Part shown: positions 9,103-15,229 of the stretch, in pieces
Layout: each line of letters begins with the position of its first letter
Position numbering within the stretch: the stretch's first letter is position 1
Notes under the pieces: generated by a model
Database searches by the model: none
What the model saw: the letters and a program-made list of their open reading frames with translations, nothing else
Told to the model about the DNA's origin: nothing
IMG/VR virus record: IMGVR_UViG_3300017782_000041
Coordinates: 1 to 44,203 of that record
Length of the DNA: 44,203 nt
Direction: 5' to 3' (one strand)
DNA from: a virus
Position numbers and translations under genes: made by a program

Positions 9103-9317
9103 CACTGTCTAATCCTGAGATTGAGGGGCTACTAAAGGATTACGATAAGCGCATAGACGACATAAAAGGCTCAATGGCCAAGTTAGTTTGGTATATGCGT
9201 GGAGGTGTGAATATGAGTGAATTATTAGATACACCTATCAATGATTACAAATACTTCAACGCTGTTATCGAAGACAATGTCGAACTAAGCAAGAAACACA
9301 ATCAACTTATACTTTAG
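9099..9317 (+). CDS. 51: Baseplate hub assembly protein gp51-like
   Basis: 72 residues from a TTG start that overlaps the gp26 stop codon (TTGA), a classic translational coupling. The segment LVWYMRGGVNMSELL resembles the conserved core of the small gp51 proteins of marine T4-like phages, which are much shorter than T4 gp51 (about 249 residues). In T4, gp51 is needed for hub assembly but is not found in the finished particle. The coding region ends three bases before a hairpin terminator-like element. The assignment rests on this short motif and on its place next to gp26, so it is moderate. Confidence 0.6.
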   Translation: MTLSNPEIEGLLKDYDKRIDDIKGSMAKLVWYMRGGVNMSELLDTPINDYKYFNAVIEDNVELSKKHNQLIL

Positions 9318-9345
9318 GAATGAGCTAAAGCTCATTCGTTCTTTT
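9318..9345 (+). terminator. Hairpin terminator after gp51
   Basis: An 8-bp perfect stem, GAATGAGC (9318-9325) and GCTCATTC (9330-9337), with a TAAA loop, starts right after the gp51 stop and is followed by GTTCTTTT. The U-tract is imperfect. Confidence 0.55.
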
Positions 9346-9714
9346 CACTTCGTTCAATCACTTTTTTATTAAAAACTTAATGAGCAAAGCGAAGTGCTAT
9401 CATCTCGAAGTTGAACTCATACTTCACCCGTTGCCGGGCGAAGCCATGAAAAAAGACGCCATCATCTGCGTGTCTCGCTCATCTGTTATAAGAAGATTGC
9501 ATTGCTGCTCGGAGGCGGAAACCCGTTGACCCCCTACTTCAGCCTTCACTGATAGTCTCGGAACCTTACATATATCATAACAGCAATACATGTCCAGTCG
9601 CGGTTGCTTTTTCTCAGAGCCGCTATCTTTTGTGCCTAAAGTTGGTTTTACTTGTGTTAACGACGGTTTAATGCGTAGACCGTAAACGCCAAATTAATTC
9701 TATTGTAACACTAT
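9346..9714. other. Gene-free, hairpin-rich, comparatively GC-rich stretch; candidate structured RNA
   Basis: About 370 bases between convergent gp51 and the GIY-YIG gene, with no credible coding start. Local inverted repeats are dense. CACTTCG (9346-9352) pairs with CGAAGTG (9390-9396). GAAGT pairs with ACTTC around 9408-9425. At 9422-9443 the minus strand gives a 9-bp stem (one G-U) closed by a GCAA tetraloop. GCGGTT/AGCCGC lies near 9600-9624 and CGGTTT/AGACCG near 9664-9682; on the plus strand each is a 6-bp stem with a G-U pair. ATTGCTG (9501-9507) can pair with CAGCAAT (9581-9587). The wobble pairs point to different strands for different stems, so the transcribed strand is unclear. I do not find the marks of tRNA, tmRNA, RNase P or group I introns. 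Confidence 0.45.
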
Positions 9715-10140
9715 CTAGCCGTTTAATTGTTTTTTGTTGAGAATACCTTTACCATGCACTCTCACTCTAATGTGCCCGTTGTACCATTCGTCGGATTCTA
9801 ATACTTTGTGATTGAATTGTTCTCTCGCTTCAACGTAACTTAGTTCACTTTTGCTAGTGCAATAGAACAGTATTTCACGTTTGAAACTTTGTGGGCCTAG
9901 TTCAGCAACGTCTGCTGATAGTTCGTCGGATGAGCCATAATATTCGCGCCAGTCTGATTCTACTTTGGTGCGCCGTTTGTTTTTTCTGCCTTTGAGGGGT
10001 GGTTTAGTCTTTTTAAATTGTGCCAGTTTTTTGCCAATGTATTTTCTATTGTTAGTCAAATTTGTAATCAAATATACAAAGCCCACGGTACCTTCAGGTA
10101 GTTCTTCAACAATTTCGTTATTGTAATACCAAAGTTCCAT
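9715..10140 (-). CDS. GIY-YIG-family nuclease-like protein
   Basis: 141 residues. The two family signatures are visible: GFVYLITN (GIY variant FVY) near residue 20 and KYIGKK near residue 33. Further conserved-looking blocks are SDWREYYGSS, KREILFYC and YVEAREQF, the last offering the catalytic-type Glu. Between the YIG and SDW blocks is a very basic loop (KGRKNKRRTK) likely to contact DNA. Similar small freestanding proteins are common in marine T4-like phages. They could be homing-type endonucleases or DNA-repair nucleases, and I cannot tell which. The ATG has no clear ribosome site. It lies downstream of the H1-like gene on the same strand and ends at the unexplained stretch 9318-9714. Confidence 0.7.
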   Translation of the reverse strand: MELWYYNNEIVEELPEGTVGFVYLITNLTNNRKYIGKKLAQFKKTKPPLKGRKNKRRTKVESDWREYYGSSDELSADVAELGPQSFKREILFYCTSKSELSYVEAREQFNHKVLESDEWYNGHIRVRVHGKGILNKKQLNG

Positions 10141-10161
10141 GTGCTTTGTATATATGTATTT

Positions 10162-10335
10162 TTACATATTGTTCTTCTTTTCCTGAATCTCAGCGCGGCG
10201 TGCCTTGCTAAGTTTACCAATTTCGCCTAGTGCTTTACGAGCGCGAGTTGCTGCGGCTTTAACACCTTTTTCTTCGAATGCTGCATGCTCTTTCAAGTAT
10301 GCTTCGTATTGTTCTACAATTTGTTCATGTGACAT
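10162..10335 (-). CDS. Small basic histone-H1-like protein
   Basis: 57 residues starting MSHEQIVEQYEAYL, with an acidic/aromatic N-terminal half and a strongly basic C-terminal half (VKAAATRARKALGEIGKLSK followed by ARRAEIQEKK). The Lys/Arg/Ala-rich helical pattern resembles the short Hc1/H1-like proteins found in many marine myoviruses, which are thought to bind DNA. A near-ideal ribosome site, AGGAG, lies 7 bases upstream and sits in the gap after gp46, so it is probably made from the gp46 transcript. A 7-bp inverted repeat (10152-10169) with a four-base loop covers its stop codon. DNA binding is inferred from charge and family resemblance, not shown. Confidence 0.7.
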   Translation of the reverse strand: MSHEQIVEQYEAYLKEHAAFEEKGVKAAATRARKALGEIGKLSKARRAEIQEKKNNM

Positions 10336-10345
10336 TTTATGTCTC

Positions 10346-12109
10346 CTATACTAGTTCTACGTCCGTGTCGTAACTAGTAAACCCGTTTTCTTTGATAACT
10401 TTGAGGACATTGTTCACACGTCCAATAAGTTCATCTTTGTGGCTTACTAACCAAACACTTTTGTTTCTTTCTCTGCTCATGCGCTTTAGTACACCCATGG
10501 CGTTTTCTACACCTGCTGAATCCATTCCGCTGTCTACTAGTTCGTCGATAAACAACAGGTTAATAGGTTGATATAAACTTTCCCAAACATCGCGGAATGC
10601 CCAACTAAGACTTAGTATAAGTCTATTACGTTCACCCCTGCTTAGATTGTCAAAGTCCAAATCTCTTCCTAATTCTTGTATTTCTACTGTTAGATCATTC
10701 TGGAATACCACTGTATGTGGCAGTCCAACTGCACCTAAGTATCCTTCCAATCTTGTATTTAAGTATGCAAGGTTCTGATCAATAATACGTTTTCTTATGA
10801 AACTATCTTTGTTAGTTAGCAGTTTAAGTAAAAACTCTTGGTGATTCTGCACACGAGTAAGTTCGTTGATTGTATCCCAGGTAACTTCCTGCACTGCAGT
10901 AGTTTCCATGTCTGCTATTTGATCTGTGTAAGGGTCACTTTCATCTTGCTTACTTTGTAGTTGTGACTCCAATGTGGATAGGCTTGAACGATGGTTGTGT
11001 GCATCAGTGGCGCTATCATAGAAAGTTCGTGGTTTACTCGGGACTGTTTCTTGCTGAGTTTTGAGCTCTGCAATTGCTGTCTGTAGTTCTGTAAGGAAAT
11101 TATTTGCTTCGTCATGTTCCTTCTCCGCTTTTTCAATCTCTTGTTTGTGACTGTCCAAGTGTGTAATGCTTTGATTACAACTATGACACACACCATCTTG
11201 CCAGCCTACTAGAGCCTTGTTTGCTTTTTTAACATCGCGCTCTGCTCTGCCTTCTTGTGCCTGCAGTGCAGCAATGTCTTTTTGTAGTTGAACTTGTGCA
11301 TTGTTTAGTGTGTTCCAGTCTGCAAGTTCAGTGTGCGCTCTAAGTTCAGCATCAATGTTAACATGACTGAGATCATTGATTGCTGTTTTAAAATTAGCAA
11401 TGTCCTGATCTTTTTTATCTTGCCACATACGCTGTCTGCGCTTGAGTGCTTCAACTTGTTCTACAATCTTGCCATTAGCATCTTCAACTGCTTTGATACG
11501 AAACTCTTCTTCTTGAATCTTGTTCTTAGTTACACGCACCATCTCTTTGAGATTTTCTGCTTTCTCGCTGAGAATAGTAATACCTAGCAATTGTTCAATG
11601 ATAGCACGTTGATCATTAGTGCGCATGCTTAAAAACGGCTCGCTGTATGTGTTTAGTGCAAGCACATGTTTAAACATATCATGCGACATACCTAACAGTT
11701 CTTCAATGGCTTTTTGTGTTTCTCTGCTATCGCCTTGTGCATTGTCGTCTGTTTCTTGTTCGTTGTTGTTGATGTAGAACTTTAGTACATTAGGTTTGCG
11801 TCCACGTTCAATACGATATGCTAATCCATCCTTTTCAAATTCAACTGTGACCAACATGTTTTTACTATTGGTCTTGTTGATCAAGTTATCCTTGCGAATG
11901 TTTGTAAGTGCGTTACCATACAGTGCATAACTTAGCGCATTGATAATAGTTGTCTTGCCAGTGCCATTTCTACTACCAGCATCTCCTCCGCCTGTGTCTA
12001 AGTTTTCTCCTAGCACAAGTGTAAGATCATTGCGGTTAAAGTCAATGGCTTGTGTGGTATTGCCCACGCTCATAAAGTTTTTTACTGTAAGTGTATCTAA
12101 TTTGAACAT
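10346..12109 (-). CDS. 46: Recombination endonuclease subunit gp46 (Rad50/SbcC-like ATPase)
   Basis: 587 residues with all hallmarks of an SMC/Rad50 ATPase. Walker A is GSRNGTGKT (45-53). A long coiled-coil region is interrupted by a zinc-hook motif CHSC (C308, C311). The ABC signature is LSRGERNRL, Walker B is NLLFIDELVD, and the switch His is in VWLVSHKDE. With gp47 it forms the T4-type complex that resects broken DNA ends and supports recombination-dependent replication and host DNA breakdown. The gene lies 12 bases downstream of gp47, but a sigma-70-like promoter in the end of gp47 places the predicted transcript start at the ATG itself. No ribosome site is visible, consistent with leaderless translation. 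Confidence 0.95.
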   Translation of the reverse strand: MFKLDTLTVKNFMSVGNTTQAIDFNRNDLTLVLGENLDTGGGDAGSRNGTGKTTIINALSYALYGNALTNIRKDNLINKTNSKNMLVTVEFEKDGLAYRIERGRKPNVLKFYINNNEQETDDNAQGDSRETQKAIEELLGMSHDMFKHVLALNTYSEPFLSMRTNDQRAIIEQLLGITILSEKAENLKEMVRVTKNKIQEEEFRIKAVEDANGKIVEQVEALKRRQRMWQDKKDQDIANFKTAINDLSHVNIDAELRAHTELADWNTLNNAQVQLQKDIAALQAQEGRAERDVKKANKALVGWQDGVCHSCNQSITHLDSHKQEIEKAEKEHDEANNFLTELQTAIAELKTQQETVPSKPRTFYDSATDAHNHRSSLSTLESQLQSKQDESDPYTDQIADMETTAVQEVTWDTINELTRVQNHQEFLLKLLTNKDSFIRKRIIDQNLAYLNTRLEGYLGAVGLPHTVVFQNDLTVEIQELGRDLDFDNLSRGERNRLILSLSWAFRDVWESLYQPINLLFIDELVDSGMDSAGVENAMGVLKRMSRERNKSVWLVSHKDELIGRVNNVLKVIKENGFTSYDTDVELV

Positions 12110-12115
12110 GTTTTT

Positions 12116-12144
12116 ATTATACTATAAGTTTCTGTAAATGTCTA
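12116..12144 (-). promoter_or_regulatory. Sigma-70-type promoter for gp46
   Basis: On the minus strand: TAGACA (12144-12139), a 17-base spacer, TATAAT (12121-12116), then 6 bases (AAAAAC) to the gp46 ATG. The -35 differs from TTGACA at one base. The expected start point coincides with the start codon. Confidence 0.65.
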
Positions 12145-13132
12145 ACATTAGGTTAGTGTCGTATTGTTGGCTGTCGATCTGTTGCAGTTGACTGGTAACA
12201 ATAGTGTCCACACTCTCAAAGTTGATCTCACCTGAGATTTGCATGTCCATGTCTTCAACCTTTACTGGGATCAAACTCATTTCTCTGAGTTGATACTCAT
12301 CCATAAAAGTTTCTTTAATAAAGTTTGCTTCTTCGTAACTGATGTCTACATCTAAGTTTACGCGAGCATAAGTTTTAGGACCTAAATATTTTTCAGGACC
12401 TTCTAGCAATTGACTGATCTTTAGCATACGATACTTAGGTTGCTCTGGCCAGGCAATGTATTCTCTAGTGCCATCCCAATCCAGTAACATCATGCCTCTG
12501 TCATCATCCCAAGCATCACTGTAGTTGTGAGGAAAAGCGTTGCCTGTGTATACAACGTTTTCCTTTTCTTGTCGTTTGTGAAAATGTCCTGTAAACACAG
12601 TGCCGCAACGACCAAAGTCCCCGGCGTTTAATTCGCCGTGATCGGGCATTTGTACCATAGCATTCATGTAAAAGTGCGGAAGTTCAAAGTGTCCTATAAC
12701 ATAGTCAGCAGTAACTTTACGCATTTGTTTGTGTTCTTCACCAACTAGCCAAGGAATAAATGCAACACCATCTACAGTTGTGATGTCATTGTAGAACTGT
12801 ATATTTTCAAACTTTTTAATAAACGCAATGCTGTTATAGTCACGTTTGTCGCGATAGTATTCGTCATGATTGCCTGGTATAAAATGCACAGTATCGAATG
12901 TTGTGTTTAACAGTTCCAGTGCTTGTATGCTGTAATTTAGCGTAGCAACATTGATACTTGCACGTTGATGATGCCAATCGCCCATAAAGATGCAAGTCTC
13001 TGCGCCCTGTCTCTTTGCTTCGTTACAAAACCATGTTACAAAGTCAAGGCAGTCGCGATTAAACGTTTGGCTATTACTTTTGTTGCCAAAGTGAATATCC
13101 GTGAATACGGCGGCCCGTTTGAACAAACTCAT
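12122..13132 (-). CDS. 47: Recombination endonuclease subunit gp47 (Mre11/SbcD-like phosphoesterase)
   Basis: 336 residues from the ATG at 13132-13130. The metallophosphoesterase motifs occur in order: FTDIHFG (D12, H14), GDWHHQ, PGNHDEYY, IGHFE and TGHFHKRQ, which together bind two metal ions. It is the nuclease partner of gp46. An upstream in-frame TTG (13168) overlapping the gp55 stop was rejected because the 12 extra codons coincide with a consensus sigma-70 promoter and the conserved N-terminus begins at MSLFKRAAVFTD. There is no Shine-Dalgarno sequence before the chosen ATG. The gene follows gp55 and precedes gp46, forming an early/middle recombination block. Confidence 0.95.
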   Translation of the reverse strand: MSLFKRAAVFTDIHFGNKSNSQTFNRDCLDFVTWFCNEAKRQGAETCIFMGDWHHQRASINVATLNYSIQALELLNTTFDTVHFIPGNHDEYYRDKRDYNSIAFIKKFENIQFYNDITTVDGVAFIPWLVGEEHKQMRKVTADYVIGHFELPHFYMNAMVQMPDHGELNAGDFGRCGTVFTGHFHKRQEKENVVYTGNAFPHNYSDAWDDDRGMMLLDWDGTREYIAWPEQPKYRMLKISQLLEGPEKYLGPKTYARVNLDVDISYEEANFIKETFMDEYQLREMSLIPVKVEDMDMQISGEINFESVDTIVTSQLQQIDSQQYDTNLMLDIYRNL

Positions 13133-13138
13133 TATATA

Positions 13139-13168
13139 ATTATAGTGTATCCATGCAGTTGTTGTCAA
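13139..13168 (-). promoter_or_regulatory. Consensus sigma-70-type promoter for gp47
   Basis: On the minus strand: a perfect TTGACA (13168-13163), an 18-base spacer and a perfect TATAAT (13144-13139), then 6 bases (TATATA) to the ATG at 13132. The -35 box overlaps the gp55 stop codon. The predicted mRNA would be leaderless. Confidence 0.75.
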
Positions 13169-13995
13169 GAAGTAGTTTTAGTATCCGGCCATTCTTTTTG
13201 CATTTGAATTTCATTTTCGGTTTGCCTAGTATAACTTGGGTTCAATCCAGCATGTTCTAGTATATCGTCTCTGATTGATTGATTCTTCTTTTCCAAGTTA
13301 AGTACACGAGTAAAACTGTTTGTGATTGCCGCAGTGTAGTATGCAAATGGATTTTCACTTTTGCTTTCATCAAACTGTAGACCAATCTGTGTAAGTTGCA
13401 ACAGTGCTTGAGCTCTCATTTCGTCGTTGTATGTGTATCCGCGCCAATTACTGCGAGTACCGTAACGTTCGCACAATTTCATATACATGCGAGCAAGTTT
13501 GTTTGTAGTCTTTCCATGACTTTTACTAAAGTTTCCATTTTCTAGTCCACCGTCCCAATGACTCTTACCAACACAAATTAATTCATCTTGGTCGTTGTAT
13601 CTGTAATGCTGGAATGGCGGAAAGTTACACTGTACATGATGATCTGCTACAGTCTTTGGATTTTTTTTACGTCCTGGGTGCAGAGGAATATGATCATGTG
13701 TCATAACACGAAACACTATCTCTGTTTTATGAATTTTTTTCCAATCCATCGCAAAGTCTGCTTGTTTTACTTTTTCTCCGCGCTCTCTTGCTAGTTCGTA
13801 GTTTTGTTTTTGTATACGATCTGCTTGATTACGTTTTGCTTGTGCAATAGTTCTAATATTGATTTTATCTACGTTTGGTAAGATGATGTCATATCTATCA
13901 TCTCCGTCACTAACAAAACTACTGTATGTGTTTTTACTTAGATGTATTTCTTTCAACAAATCGCGATTGTTGAGATAGTTTCTCCGTTTAATCAT
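13165..13995 (-). CDS. 55: Late-transcription sigma factor gp55
   Basis: 276 residues. The N-terminal motif RRNYLNNRDLLKEIHLSK and the later sigma-region-2-like segment (NKLARMYMKLCERYGTRSNW followed by RGYTYNDEMRAQALLQL) match gp55 proteins of marine T4-like phages, which are longer than T4 gp55 (185 residues) through an insert between these parts. gp55 replaces the host sigma factor and directs RNA polymerase to late promoters with the core TATAAATA; such motifs precede the structural genes here. The ATG has AGGAA 8 bases upstream and a sigma-70-type promoter at 14023-14051. That promoter overlaps the late promoter of the divergent tail operon, so gp55 may repress itself. Confidence 0.9.
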   Translation of the reverse strand: MIKRRNYLNNRDLLKEIHLSKNTYSSFVSDGDDRYDIILPNVDKINIRTIAQAKRNQADRIQKQNYELARERGEKVKQADFAMDWKKIHKTEIVFRVMTHDHIPLHPGRKKNPKTVADHHVQCNFPPFQHYRYNDQDELICVGKSHWDGGLENGNFSKSHGKTTNKLARMYMKLCERYGTRSNWRGYTYNDEMRAQALLQLTQIGLQFDESKSENPFAYYTAAITNSFTRVLNLEKKNQSIRDDILEHAGLNPSYTRQTENEIQMQKEWPDTKTTS

Positions 13996-14022
13996 GTGTT
14001 GAGATTCCTTTTATATGCGTAT

Positions 14023-14051
14023 ATTATACAGCCTATAAATATACTTATCAA
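14023..14051 (-). promoter_or_regulatory. Sigma-70-type promoter for gp55
   Basis: On the minus strand: TTGATA (14051-14046), a 17-base spacer, TATAAT (14028-14023). It leaves a 27-base leader with a normal ribosome site. The spacer contains the opposite-strand late core at 14034-14041. Confidence 0.65.
14034..14041 (+). promoter_or_regulatory. T4-like late promoter for the gp48-gp53-hub operon
   Basis: Exact TATAAATA, 33 bases before the gp48-like ATG. Downstream, TTATCAA (14045-14051) and TTGATAA (14068-14074) form an inverted repeat that would present the ribosome site AAGGA (14062-14066) in its loop. Confidence 0.75.
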
Positions 14052-14074
14052 GTAAAAAAACAAGGATTTGATAA

Positions 14075-14926
14075 ATGGCTTTTGATTTAGGTAGCAAATT
14101 TAGCAAAAAGATCAGCGGAACTGTTACTGGCGGGCTGGATAAACTACTTCCGGGCAACGACATTGTTAGTAAAACTGCGAAGAGTGTGCTGGGTGCAAGT
14201 GGTAACAGACTTTTACAAGCAGGTTTAAAGTTTGCAGGAGTAAACATTCTAGGTGAAGAAGTTTTCAATAATATTTCAACTGCAACTTTTAGAGACAACG
14301 ACACAAGAGTGAGAATTGGATTAAGTCCTGGAAGCGGTAGTATTTTCTACAAAGACCCTAGCAATCAACTGCTATCTCCTTTATTAGATACAGATGGCAT
14401 AATGTTCCCTTATACTCCAAATGTAAACATTAACTATAGTGCAAGTTACAGTGCATTGCAACCAACACACAGCAATTATGCACAGCATGCTTATGCCCAA
14501 AGCAGTGTTGATTTTATAGGAATAAATGGCATGTTTACTGCTAATACTGCAGACGAAGCACGTTATGTATTAGCAGTGTTACATTTTATGCGCACTGCAA
14601 CTAAGATGTTTTATGGTACAGACGGTACAAGAGGCACACCGCCTCCGGTGTTAAGATTCAGTGGTTACGGTCCTTTTCAGTTTAATAGTGTGCCTGTGGT
14701 ATTAAGTAGTTTTGCACATGATTTTGAAAACAGCGTTGATTATATTGAAGTTCCACTAGCGAGTAGCCCAGATGCAAGCACTAAAACAATGGTACCAACA
14801 CAGATGATGATTAACATGAACCTATTACCGATCTATACAAGATCACAAGTAAGGAATTTCAGTCTAGAAGGATTTGCTAAAGGTGATTTTATTGGCAAAC
14901 CCGGCGGACCTGGAGGATTTGTTTAA
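14075..14926 (+). CDS. Baseplate tail-tube cap protein, gp48-like (gp54 possible)
   Basis: 283 residues. A Gly/Lys/Leu-rich N-terminal segment is followed by a conserved-looking core with MFPYTPNVNINYSASYS, PTHSNYAQHAYAQSSVDFIG, YVLAVLHFMRTATKMFYG and PPPVLRFSGYGPFQFNSVPV. I know this core from proteins annotated as the tail-tube cap (gp48) in marine T4-like phages. Its paralogous partner in T4 is gp54, the tube initiator, and the two families are hard to separate by eye. It would sit on top of the baseplate hub and prime tail-tube growth. It is first in the long plus-strand tail operon and overlaps gp53 by one base (TAATG). Ribosome site AAGGA is 8 bases upstream. Confidence 0.7.
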   Translation: MAFDLGSKFSKKISGTVTGGLDKLLPGNDIVSKTAKSVLGASGNRLLQAGLKFAGVNILGEEVFNNISTATFRDNDTRVRIGLSPGSGSIFYKDPSNQLLSPLLDTDGIMFPYTPNVNINYSASYSALQPTHSNYAQHAYAQSSVDFIGINGMFTANTADEARYVLAVLHFMRTATKMFYGTDGTRGTPPPVLRFSGYGPFQFNSVPVVLSSFAHDFENSVDYIEVPLASSPDASTKTMVPTQMMINMNLLPIYTRSQVRNFSLEGFAKGDFIGKPGGPGGFV

Positions 14927-15228
14927 TGTCAGTACAATATAGACCAGATAGTCCTTATGCAGATACAGAAATGTTTGAAAATTACTTGGATGTTCTAATA
15001 CCGAGATTTATTAGGCCTTATCAAGATGATGTGTTACATGAACTTACAAAAGTACACGAGTATCGTCCTGATTTGTTAGCATTCGACTTGTATAACAACA
15101 GTAACCTTTGGTGGGTTTTTCAAGCTCGTAACCCAAATGCAATCGAAGATCCAGTTTGGGATTTTAGACAAGGATTAAAATTTTATATTCCAAAAAAAGC
15201 AAACATTGAATCAATATTAGGAATCTAA
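14926..15228 (+). CDS. 53: Baseplate wedge subunit gp53
   Basis: 100 residues; the typical pattern of marine gp53 is clear: DLLAFDLYNNSNLWWVFQAR, then NPNAIEDPVWDF and a C-terminal GLKFYIPKK. The C-terminal part resembles a LysM-like fold. In T4, gp53 links wedges to one another and to the hub during baseplate assembly. T4 gp53 is about twice as long, so this is the compact version. The start codon overlaps the stop of the preceding gene by one base, and the following gene begins after a single intervening base, pointing to a tightly coupled operon. Confidence 0.85.
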   Translation: MSVQYRPDSPYADTEMFENYLDVLIPRFIRPYQDDVLHELTKVHEYRPDLLAFDLYNNSNLWWVFQARNPNAIEDPVWDFRQGLKFYIPKKANIESILGI

Positions 15229-15229
15229 C

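Noticed and set aside
9433-9530. Short plus-strand ORF from the ATG at 9446 (MKKDAIICVSRSS...)
   Set aside because: About 27 codons, no ribosome site, and it lies within the hairpin-rich stretch; not supportable as a gene.
9540-9570. Group I intron core (a GAGACTA-like R element on the minus strand)
   Set aside because: No matching S element follows at the right place, P/Q-like words are in the wrong order, and the flanking genes converge, so there are no exons to join.
9346-9714. tmRNA, tRNA or RNase P RNA in the gene-free stretch
   Set aside because: No T-loop in a paired arm, no CCA-ended acceptor stem, no Ala-rich tag frame and no RNase P core words were found on either strand.
11960-11995. 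Gly/Asp-rich insertion before the Walker A motif of gp46 as an oddity
   Set aside because: Marine T4-like gp46 proteins commonly have a similar loop before the P-loop, so it is typical of the group.
13133-13168. TTG start at 13168 for gp47, overlapping the gp55 stop
   Set aside because: The 12 extra codons coincide with a consensus -35/-10 promoter, and the conserved phosphoesterase N-terminus begins at the ATG at 13132.
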